Of a stretch of DNA of 44,680 bases, positions 8,365 through 15,328 are shown in pieces. The DNA is from CAYFRC01 sp050946115 (GTDB lineage: Bacteria > Bacillota > Clostridia > Christensenellales > Aristaeellaceae). The notes under the pieces were generated by a model. The model did not search any database and was not told the DNA's origin. It saw nothing but the letters and a program-made list of their open reading frames with translations. Every line of letters begins with the position of its first letter. Position 1 is the stretch's first letter. Location of the stretch: positions 1-44,680 of the forward strand of contig JBMNUF010000021.1 in NCBI GenBank assembly GCA_050946115.1, read 5' to 3'. The position numbers were made by a program, and so were the translations under genes.

Positions 8365-9156
8365 ATGAAAACCAAAATCATCCTTTGGCTATCCGTCCTC
8401 GTTCTGATATGCACAATGTCCGCATCTTGCGAATCCGTCAGCGGCAATGATGCAGGTGCCGCCGAATCGGGCATCGGTTTTGCCGATATATTCAAAGATG
8501 CGCTGCACAGGTTTCGGGATCGCGCAGCATCCGAGCACGTCGTTAAGGAAGATTCTCCGTACATCGATATGGAACGGAATGAAAAGGGCGAGCATGTGCT
8601 AAAGCTGCAGGAGCGGTTGCAAAACCTGGGCTACTACGACGGTCGGATGACCGGCAAGCTCGACAGCGAGACCATGAAGGCCATGAAGCTGTTCGAAAAA
8701 AGGAACGGCTTGAAGAACGACGGCCTGCCTTCCAAAGAGGATCAGGTCGTGCTGTATTCGGAAAGTGCCGTCGGCAAAGAGCCCGCTTCCACTCCGGTTC
8801 CCGAAGTGACCGCTACACCCGACCCGATGGAATCCGTGTATGCGCAGTACGGCGATTTGGATTATGAAGACGCTGCCACGTATCCCGAAAACCACTTCGA
8901 TGAAAAGGTCGCCTTCAGCGGCAAGATCGGCCAGGTTTCGGGCAGCAGAAAAGACGGCTTTCGGCTTACCGTATCCACGGAAGGAACGGGTGATGTCGTA
9001 TATGTATACATCAATCGGGATCCCGGGTACGACATCCTTGAAGAGGGCAATCTGACCGTATATGGGCGGATGATGAACACCGTCACATATACGGATGCAA
9101 ACGGTCAATCCATAACTATACCCGCCTGCCTGGCGGACTATATAGTGCTACAATAA
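8365..9156 (+). CDS. Exported peptidoglycan-binding protein with C-terminal OB-like domain
   Basis: 263 residues from the ATG at 8365, which has GAGGA six bases upstream. An in-frame start at 8269 would overlap the promoter and is rejected. The N-terminus (MKTKIILWLSVLVLICTMSA, then SC) is a signal peptide. A cysteine right after SAS could be lipidated, but the lipobox is poor. A PG_binding_1 domain follows (about residues 60-110: GEHVLKLQERLQNLGYYDG, then LDSETMKAMKLFEKRNGL). After a Pro/Thr-rich linker, the last about 95 residues form beta strands (HFDEKVAFSGKIGQVSGS, GFRLTVSTEG, NLTVYGRM) resembling the OB-fold domain of secreted Firmicutes proteins. It probably sits at the wall; the ligand of the second domain is unknown. 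Confidence 0.82.
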   Translation: MKTKIILWLSVLVLICTMSASCESVSGNDAGAAESGIGFADIFKDALHRFRDRAASEHVVKEDSPYIDMERNEKGEHVLKLQERLQNLGYYDGRMTGKLDSETMKAMKLFEKRNGLKNDGLPSKEDQVVLYSESAVGKEPASTPVPEVTATPDPMESVYAQYGDLDYEDAATYPENHFDEKVAFSGKIGQVSGSRKDGFRLTVSTEGTGDVVYVYINRDPGYDILEEGNLTVYGRMMNTVTYTDANGQSITIPACLADYIVLQ

Positions 9157-9265
9157 GAGAAGGGGGGCTTTTACGAATCTGTTCATTCCCGGTCTTTCAA
9201 TCTGTCGCTTATGCTCATCGGAGCGGTTTTCTATGCGAATTTGAAGTAGTAGGAGGAAAGAAAGA

Positions 9266-9964
9266 ATGAAGCGCTTTGTTTCGATCGCGATTGCCATCGT
9301 CCTGTTGACCTGCACGATGCCCGCCCTTGCCGCCGGCAAGTTAAGCGTAACGCAGGAGAATTTCACTCTTGTAAAATCGTATTCGCTGTATGGGTATGCC
9401 TACGCAAAGGTTGAAAACGTCGGCAACAAGCCCATTTCGGTGCATGCCGGCATCCTGGAGGTATTCAACGAAGAAGGCGAAACGTTGACCTCGACCGATT
9501 ATCTGTCGCGGTATGCCGAATGTCTTCAGCCCGGCGAGTATACTTACGCAAGTATCCGCGCCGAACTCCCCGAAGGCATCGCCGAGGAAGATGTGGACGA
9601 TTATATGCTGACCGTCACCGGCAAGACCAACGATTCCTACGAGACGAAGCGCCTTGCCTCGACCGCTGAATACAAACCCGGCGTGACGGAAGGCTACTGG
9701 ACGAGCGACTATATCTATGTGGACGTTACGAATGACACGGACGAGCCGCTGCCCAATGTCGCCGTCGTCGCGACTCTTCTCGATGCGGAGGGCAACATCC
9801 TCTACATGACCTCCGATAGCCTGTATTCCTCTCAGGTGCTCATGCCCGGCAGCACGATTCAGTTCAGATTGGGCATAGACAGCAGCTGGACCGAAATCTT
9901 TGAAAAGAGTGAAGTCAAGGTTGATGGCGCCGACGCCATCGCGTATGTGAATATATCGAAGTAA
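9266..9964 (+). CDS. Secreted two-domain FxLYD/Ig-like beta protein
   Basis: 232 residues. Signal peptide MKRFVSIAIAIVLLTCTMPA with an ALA-A cleavage site near residue 22. The mature protein has two similar beta-sandwich halves. Each has the pattern of an extracellular FxLYD domain: a YGYAYAKVENVGNKPI or YIYVDVTNDTDEPL strand pair, then a GILEVFNEEG or ATLLDAEGN turn, then a SxxLxPG edge (ECLQPGEYTYASI, QVLMPGSTIQFRLGI). No catalytic residues or anchor are evident. AGGAGG lies just upstream of the ATG. A 109-base gap separates it from the PG-binding gene and I see no clear promoter in that gap, so the two may be co-transcribed. Function unknown. Confidence 0.8.
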   Translation: MKRFVSIAIAIVLLTCTMPALAAGKLSVTQENFTLVKSYSLYGYAYAKVENVGNKPISVHAGILEVFNEEGETLTSTDYLSRYAECLQPGEYTYASIRAELPEGIAEEDVDDYMLTVTGKTNDSYETKRLASTAEYKPGVTEGYWTSDYIYVDVTNDTDEPLPNVAVVATLLDAEGNILYMTSDSLYSSQVLMPGSTIQFRLGIDSSWTEIFEKSEVKVDGADAIAYVNISK

Positions 9965-10003
9965 CCGCCGCCTCTCCGAAGGGGCCGGCGCATATCTTTT
10001 CTG

Positions 10004-10055
10004 AAAAACGGAGCGCAGGCATCCGCGAGCCGACAGCTCGAAGCGCTCCGTTTTT
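10004..10055 (+). terminator. Strong terminator after the FxLYD-like gene
   Basis: AAAAACGGAGCG (10004-10015) pairs with CGCTCCGTTTTT (10044-10055), with a second small hairpin (CGAGC/GCTCG) inside the loop and a T run at the end. Confidence 0.9.
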
Positions 10056-10210
10056 GTACTGAAGTGTAGCCCCGCCATGCGGTGCCGATCGGAAGTCTCG
10101 GTTTGTCTCTCTGTAAAGGGCGGAAATTCAACGCGCAACTCGCCGAATCCTGCAACAGAATGGGCGTTTGGCGCGTCTAAGGAGTAACATAAGACCGGAG
10201 GGGATGTTTC

Positions 10211-10906
10211 ATGAAGAAAATCTGCACATGGGTGGTTCTGTTCGCACTTTTGTCCGCGATGTTTGCGACGTGCGCGTATGCCGCCACGATGTACACCACG
10301 GGTAATGTATACATGCGCTACGGTCCCGGCACCGAATACGAGCGCAGGTGCGTCCTGAAAAAGGGGACGAAGGTCGTAGAACTCGACTCCGACTTCAGCA
10401 CCACCGGCAGGCTTTGGTACAAGGTGAAGGCGACGGGCAAGATAGGCTGGGTTTCCTCGCGGTATCTGACCGGCGGCGAAACCGTCATCGGCACCGTCAA
10501 GATGCGCTCGGGCAACAGCTTCATCCGCACGAAGCCCAACATCTACGCGAAAAAGCTCGGCGTCATGTACAAGGGCGATTCCGCCGGGTATACCGATACC
10601 GCCTACGACAGCCGCGGCGTGCTCTGGTATAAGGTACAGTACGACGGCATCGTCGGTTGGGTTTCTTCGAAGTATACAAAGAAGAGCGCTTCGTCCGGCA
10701 TCAGCATCTACGCCAACGGCGATACGTATATCCGCAAAACGTACAGCATCCATTCCGCGCAGTTAGACATCCTGTACAAGGGCGAATCCGCCGTGTATCT
10801 CGGCGTATCCCGCTACGACAACCGCAGCCCCGCCGTGCTTTGGTACAAGGTAGAGCATAACGGTACGACCGGCTGGGTTTCCTCCAAGTACACCGTGAAG
10901 AAATAA
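10211..10906 (+). CDS. Secreted protein with three bacterial SH3 domains
   Basis: 231 residues. Signal peptide (MKKICTWVVLFALLSAMFA, then TCAYA-A) cleaved near residue 25. The mature part is three tandem SH3b repeats, each ending in the same pattern: LWYKVKATGKIGWVSSRYL, LWYKVQYDGIVGWVSSKYT and LWYKVEHNGTTGWVSSKYT. Each opens with an RxGPG-like or IRTKP/IRKTY strand. Such domains bind peptidoglycan cross-bridges or stem peptides, so the protein is expected to coat the wall. There is no hydrolase domain. GGAGGGG precedes the ATG. It is flanked by terminators on both sides, so it is probably monocistronic; its promoter was not identified in 10056-10210. Confidence 0.88.
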   Translation: MKKICTWVVLFALLSAMFATCAYAATMYTTGNVYMRYGPGTEYERRCVLKKGTKVVELDSDFSTTGRLWYKVKATGKIGWVSSRYLTGGETVIGTVKMRSGNSFIRTKPNIYAKKLGVMYKGDSAGYTDTAYDSRGVLWYKVQYDGIVGWVSSKYTKKSASSGISIYANGDTYIRKTYSIHSAQLDILYKGESAVYLGVSRYDNRSPAVLWYKVEHNGTTGWVSSKYTVKK

Positions 10907-10920
10907 TCGCACCTTTGTCC

Positions 10921-10958
10921 GCAGCCATGATTGCCGCAAGTTTCATGGCTGCATTTTT
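10921..10958 (+). terminator. Terminator after the SH3-domain gene
   Basis: GCAGCCATGA (10921-10930) pairs with TCATGGCTGC (10943-10952), followed by ATTTTT. Confidence 0.88.
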
Positions 10959-11138
10959 CATCCGTCAAAGTTCGAATGGGCAATGCCGCACAAAGAATGT
11001 TTCTTGCAGAGTATCCGATTCCCTGGCGGAAGGCAAACCGCGCAGGCGGTGAAAATTCCCGATATAAAGTAGCTTCTTTCCCCGCGATACCGAAATAGAC
11101 ATTCGAAATTGACTGCCTGCGAAGGGGGTTGAGGGAAA

Positions 11139-12098
11139 ATGGATTATCAGAAGTTATTGGAAATCAGCAATAACTGGCTGAAATATGCAGTCCGCCTTCA
11201 TTTGGGACATGAAACTGAGAGCGGTCTCGTTGAAATCAGAAATGCGGCGTTGGCGGATGTCCGCATAAGAAAATACCTTGCAGACATTGCAAATTTCCAT
11301 GGAACGTTGGTGACGAATCACAAAAATCCCGATTTGCCGATACAAAAACTGCTGTTTCTGCTCGACCTCGGATTTGGCACGGAGATTCCGGAAATCAAAG
11401 CGGGAATCGATGCAATACTTCGACACCGGGGAGAGCGCGGTATATATCAGTCTATGACCAATGTGCCCAAACACTATGGAGGTACGGGGCAAGATGTGTT
11501 TGGCTGGTGTCTTTGCGACGCGCCCTTACTTTTACTTGCTCTGCTCAAGGCGGGTATCGATTATCGGGAATATATCAAGTCCGGCGTCGACCATCTGGTA
11601 TCCTTATGCCGCGACAACGGCTTTCCCTGCGCCGTTTCCCCTGATCTGGGCAGGTTTCGCGGTCCGGGGAAGAAAGACGACTGTTGCCCCTATGCGACGC
11701 TGATCATGGCCGATTTGCTGTCGCACATCCCGGAATACAGGAATTCCGAGGTTGCCGCTTCCTCCGTTAACGCATTGCTGAACCTATGGGAAAACAGCCT
11801 TTATCTGCATCCGTATATGTTCTTTATGGGCACGGACTTCCGCAAGTTAAAAGCACCTTCGTGCTGGTATGATATCGTCAGCGTAGCCGGGGTTCTGAGC
11901 AAATATCCGTTTGCGCGGGACGATTCGCGTTTTCTGGAGATGATGAAACTCATAAAAGAAAAGCAGGACAAGGACGGTTTTTTCACGCCCGAATCCGTAT
12001 ACCTGAGATTGAAGGATTGGGATTTTGGGCAGAAGAAAGTGCCGTCTCCGTATTTGACATACCTTTGCTATCGAATCTTTGAGCGCTTGGAATCATAG
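11139..12098 (+). CDS. Cytoplasmic alpha/alpha-toroid protein, prenyltransferase/squalene-cyclase-like
   Basis: 319 residues with no signal peptide or membrane helix. It is almost wholly helical, with paired helices carrying repeat-like turns (DLPIQKLLFLLDLGFGTEIP, GWCLCDAPLLLLALLKAG, DDCCPYATLIMADLLSHIPE, PSPYLTYLCYRIFERL). The plan resembles the prenyltransferase/squalene oxidase repeat barrel found in several uncharacterised Clostridia proteins. The DxDD or QxxDGSW signatures of terpene cyclases are absent, so I do not assign an activity. The Cys pairs (WCLC and DDCC) could bind metal. The ribosome site (AAGGGGGTTGAGGG) is loose. It ends at the same bidirectional terminator as the glycyl radical operon, running toward it. 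The 180-base region upstream shows no clear promoter. Confidence 0.65.
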   Translation: MDYQKLLEISNNWLKYAVRLHLGHETESGLVEIRNAALADVRIRKYLADIANFHGTLVTNHKNPDLPIQKLLFLLDLGFGTEIPEIKAGIDAILRHRGERGIYQSMTNVPKHYGGTGQDVFGWCLCDAPLLLLALLKAGIDYREYIKSGVDHLVSLCRDNGFPCAVSPDLGRFRGPGKKDDCCPYATLIMADLLSHIPEYRNSEVAASSVNALLNLWENSLYLHPYMFFMGTDFRKLKAPSCWYDIVSVAGVLSKYPFARDDSRFLEMMKLIKEKQDKDGFFTPESVYLRLKDWDFGQKKVPSPYLTYLCYRIFERLES

Positions 12099-12176
12099 CG
12101 AAGCTTCGGAAGCGATGTCACGCAGAGCCAAATCGGTTGCCATAATGAATTTCCTTCATCAATATCTCAACCGACA

Positions 12177-12214
12177 AACAAGACCACAGGGCTTGCCTCC
12201 CGTGTGGTCTTGTT
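12177..12214. terminator. Bidirectional terminator shared by the toroid gene and the glycyl radical operon
   Basis: AACAAGACCACA (12177-12188) pairs perfectly with TGTGGTCTTGTT (12203-12214). It is followed by CTTTTCC on the plus strand and by TGTCGG on the minus strand, so it works better for the plus-strand gene. Confidence 0.75.
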
Positions 12215-12246
12215 CTTTTCCTTCCATGTAAGAACAGGTTTTCTTT

Positions 12247-14412
12247 TTATTCCTGCGAAAGGAAGCGGTCCACCACCTGCTGGCGGTATTCCTTGGACAG
12301 GGACGCGAAGAACGCGGAATAGCCCGTCACGCGGACGACGAGATCGGGGTGCTTGGACGGGTCGGCGTGCGCCTTCAGGAGCGTCTCCCTGGAGAGGCAA
12401 TTCAGGTTGATGAGCGTGCCGCCCATGTGGTTGTGCGCGTGGATCAAGGCTTGAAGCGCCTCGATGCCGCCCTCTTTGGAGAGCATGTTCGTATCGATAT
12501 CCAGATGCAGCGGCGAAGAATTGCCGTATCCGGGCTGCACCTTGGCGACCGCCGTCGCCTTGAGCGTGGGCGAAAATGTGTTGTACGAGCGCGCAAACCC
12601 TGGGTCGGGCTCATTGGAATGGGAGATGGGGTCGCCGTCGAAGCGGCCGTTGGGCGTCGCCGGGAGCTTTGCGCCGTAGGCGTATATATTGCCGTGGGAG
12701 AACATGCCGGGCACGACCGGCAAACGGTATTTGGGCGTTCCGGAGTCCTTACACGCGGCGACAAAGCAGTCGCGGATGCGCAGCGCCCATTTTTCGGCGG
12801 GCGAATTCGGGGCGCCGAAGCGGTCGATGTTTTTGAGCATCAGCCGAATGGGTTCGGCATCCTGCCAGTTGGCATCCAGCGCTTCAAAGAGTGCATCCCA
12901 CGTGAGCCGCTTTTCGTTCACGACGCGGCGCTCGATCGCAGCGAAGGAATCTGCGACGGTCGCAAGGCCTATGCCGTCGATGTTCAGATCCATAATGTCC
13001 ACGCCGCCCTGCGAGCAGTCCAGCCCGCGCTCCACGCAGCCGTGCATGAATAAATTTAGCACGACCTCGGGGCGATTTTGAGCCTTCGATTCGTAGTGGA
13101 TGTCATACCCGCGCTTGATGCTGTCCACGATAATGCGCGTGTGGTGTTCAAAGCGCGCAAAGAGCCTTTCCATGCTCCTTTCGCCGACGCGCAGATCGTC
13201 CAGCGCATATCTGAACGCGAAGGCGAGGTTTGCACGCGTCACGTCCTGCAGGGCATATTCGCGCCCGGGGATGACTACCCAGTTGCAGCCGACCTTCTTG
13301 CGCATCCGCCCCAGCGCCTCGGGATAGCCGTTTGCCGCGAACCCCTTTTCGACGCCGACATTCAGCGAATAGCTGACGCCGCTGCCGTCCTCCAGGATGT
13401 ATTGCAGCGAGCGGCGAAACAGTTCCTCGTTCACGCCGTCGTGTACGCGCAGCGCGAGGTTTGCGGGGATGCCGAGCACGTGCATCGCCTCTAAAATCAA
13501 AAAGGACATTTGGCTCGTTGTATCGCGGCTTCCGTCCGGCGTGAGCCCCGCGATCTGCGAATAGTGCGTGTCGTTAAAAAACAGGCTTGCTATGAACCAT
13601 ACGACTTCGTCGTCCGTAATGAGCCCCGCCGCCTTGTCGCGCTCGTACCACGGGCGGAGCAGTTCGTCCAGCTGATCCAGCGCGCCGCCCAAAAAGTACA
13701 CGCGGTCGACGGTCTGAAAATGCGCGATGAACTGGCACGCCTCGCGCAGCGAGCGCGGGGGATTTTCCGTGAGCCACTCGTTCACCTGCGCGATTTCCGT
13801 AAGGTTTTGTGCCTGCTCCGCATCGTCTGCGGTCTCCGCCATCTGCCTTGCCTTTTTCGCGAGCCGCGCGACCCATTCCTGCATGCCGATGACAAACTCC
13901 AATTCGCCGTCGAAGAAGGAGGTGTCCTTGGGGTTCAGGAAATCGCGGTAGGTTTCGAGTTTTTTCCGCAGCCCGCCCCAGCCGAGCTCTAAACCGATGT
14001 TCACGTCCGGCGCGCAGTGGTTCATGCCGTTCCAGCCGGGGTGCGTGTCGTATTTTTCCCAAATTGCGCGCAGATCGTCCGGCACCAGCGCGGGGTCGAA
14101 TTCGACGGGTACAAAATTCGTAATCGCACCGTACCACGCGCCCGCGAGCGCGCTTGCGGGGTTCACGTATGCGGGGATTTCCGCCATGTATTTGCGGAGC
14201 GCCTTCCCGATCGGCACGAAGCCTCGGATCGTGCCGTCCTTCTCTTCCGACGAAAATTGAAAATGAAAATCGGGGTCGTGGATAAAGCCGTGGTCGTCCG
14301 TATCGTACTTGCCGTAGTGCGCGAGCTTGATGCGGTTGATCTCCATTTTGTCGTCGTGCAGGCGGCGGATGCGCGCGAGAACGCGCCCGTCGCGCAGGAT
14401 GGTCGTCTTCAT
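12247..14412 (-). CDS. Glycyl radical enzyme of the pyruvate formate-lyase family, reaction unknown
   Basis: 721 residues from the ATG at 14412, preceded by GAAAGGAAGG. The in-frame extension to 14529 lies inside the activase gene and is rejected. The C-terminal radical loop reads VVRVTGYSAFFASL with Gly697 as radical site. The thiyl cysteine is Cys376 in RKKVGCNWVVIPGREYALQD. Dehydratases, decarboxylases and CutC-type lyases have GCxE with a catalytic Glu two residues after Cys; here Trp378 takes that place. Pyruvate formate-lyase itself has CC, also absent. The family frame is otherwise intact: SLREACQFIAHFQ, then GALDQLDELLRPWYERD. At 721 residues it is shorter than most dehydratases (about 780-850). 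It follows its activase by 19 bases and ends the operon behind two glycosidase-like genes, so its substrate is probably a sugar or a sugar-derived product. No aldehyde dehydrogenase or microcompartment genes are nearby. Confidence 0.92.
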   Translation of the reverse strand: MKTTILRDGRVLARIRRLHDDKMEINRIKLAHYGKYDTDDHGFIHDPDFHFQFSSEEKDGTIRGFVPIGKALRKYMAEIPAYVNPASALAGAWYGAITNFVPVEFDPALVPDDLRAIWEKYDTHPGWNGMNHCAPDVNIGLELGWGGLRKKLETYRDFLNPKDTSFFDGELEFVIGMQEWVARLAKKARQMAETADDAEQAQNLTEIAQVNEWLTENPPRSLREACQFIAHFQTVDRVYFLGGALDQLDELLRPWYERDKAAGLITDDEVVWFIASLFFNDTHYSQIAGLTPDGSRDTTSQMSFLILEAMHVLGIPANLALRVHDGVNEELFRRSLQYILEDGSGVSYSLNVGVEKGFAANGYPEALGRMRKKVGCNWVVIPGREYALQDVTRANLAFAFRYALDDLRVGERSMERLFARFEHHTRIIVDSIKRGYDIHYESKAQNRPEVVLNLFMHGCVERGLDCSQGGVDIMDLNIDGIGLATVADSFAAIERRVVNEKRLTWDALFEALDANWQDAEPIRLMLKNIDRFGAPNSPAEKWALRIRDCFVAACKDSGTPKYRLPVVPGMFSHGNIYAYGAKLPATPNGRFDGDPISHSNEPDPGFARSYNTFSPTLKATAVAKVQPGYGNSSPLHLDIDTNMLSKEGGIEALQALIHAHNHMGGTLINLNCLSRETLLKAHADPSKHPDLVVRVTGYSAFFASLSKEYRQQVVDRFLSQE

Positions 14413-14431
14413 GCCCGAATCCTTCCTTTCT

Positions 14432-15316
14432 TCAGCCGATGCGGGCGGGGATGCCGCGCGCGGTGAAAAGCGACAGCCAATGCTGCATTTCCTCGTTTGA
14501 AGGCACGCGGAAAGCCTTCTGCGGCGCAAGCCCCAGGAGCTTCATCTTGCCGCCGCCCAACGGATGGTATGCCAAAAGCTCCAAGCACTCGACGGGCTTT
14601 CCCGCGAGCCAATCCGCGATGGTTTCGATCTCTCCGTCGTTGCCGCTGGGAACGCACGGCACGCGTACCCACACCCGCGCGCGGGCGGAGAGCAGTTTTT
14701 CAAGGTTTTCGAGAATTTCTTTGTTGTCCGCGCCCGTCATTTGGCGGTGAACATCCGCGTCCAGCGCCTTGATGTCGTAGAGGAAAAGATCGACAAACGG
14801 GAGGATTTCTTCGAAAACGCGCCACGGGACACTCCCCGCCGTGTCGATGGCGACGTGGATATTCTCCTCGCGGCAGAGGCTGCAGACAGAGCGCAGAAAC
14901 CCCGCCTGCAGCATGCACTCGCCGCCGGAAAACGTCACCCCGCCGCCGGACTGCGCGAAATACGGTGCGTCGGTACGGATTTCGTCCATAAGGTCTTCGT
15001 CTGCAATCGCCGTGCCCGCAAGCCGCAAAGCGCCTGCGAAACACTCCTGTTCGCACACGCCGCAGCCCGTGCAGCGATCTCGGTGCAGGGCGGGTCTGTC
15101 GGTTTCGTGCACGTCGTTTCTGCACACCTCGGCGCAGCGCCCGCAGTGGATGCACAGCTCTTCGTTGTACTCCAAAGCGGGAGCGAAGGTCTGCGATTCC
15201 GGGTTGTGGCACCACGCGCAGGAAAGGTTACAGCCCTTCAGGAACACCGTCGTGCGGATGCCGGGGCCGTCGTGCGTCGAACAGCGCTGGATGTTGAATA
15301 TTCTGCCTGTTGGCAC
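14432..15316 (-). CDS. Glycyl radical enzyme activase (radical SAM)
   Basis: 294 residues with a GTG start at 15316, GGGGAGGGG just upstream. It makes the radical on Gly697 of the next gene's product by reductive cleavage of S-adenosylmethionine. The radical SAM cluster is Cys29, Cys33, Cys36 (CNLSCAWC). Two ferredoxin-type 4Fe-4S sets follow: Cys55-58-61-65 (CIHCGRCAEVC) and Cys82-85-88-92 (CTGCGVCEQEC). This insert marks activases of the dehydratase/decarboxylase branch and is absent from PflA. The SAM-binding GGE motif is in GGGVTFSGGECMLQ. The N-terminal IFNIQRCSTHDGPGIRTTVF is also typical. It lies 12 bases after the GH38 gene and 19 before the enzyme gene, so it is dedicated to that enzyme. 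Confidence 0.96.
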   Translation of the reverse strand: MPTGRIFNIQRCSTHDGPGIRTTVFLKGCNLSCAWCHNPESQTFAPALEYNEELCIHCGRCAEVCRNDVHETDRPALHRDRCTGCGVCEQECFAGALRLAGTAIADEDLMDEIRTDAPYFAQSGGGVTFSGGECMLQAGFLRSVCSLCREENIHVAIDTAGSVPWRVFEEILPFVDLFLYDIKALDADVHRQMTGADNKEILENLEKLLSARARVWVRVPCVPSGNDGEIETIADWLAGKPVECLELLAYHPLGGGKMKLLGLAPQKAFRVPSNEEMQHWLSLFTARGIPARIG

Positions 15317-15328
15317 GGTACCCCTCCC

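Noticed and set aside
12247..14412. Pyruvate formate-lyase (pflB)
   Set aside because: The double Cys of pyruvate formate-lyase is missing and the activase has the two extra ferredoxin clusters absent from PflA.
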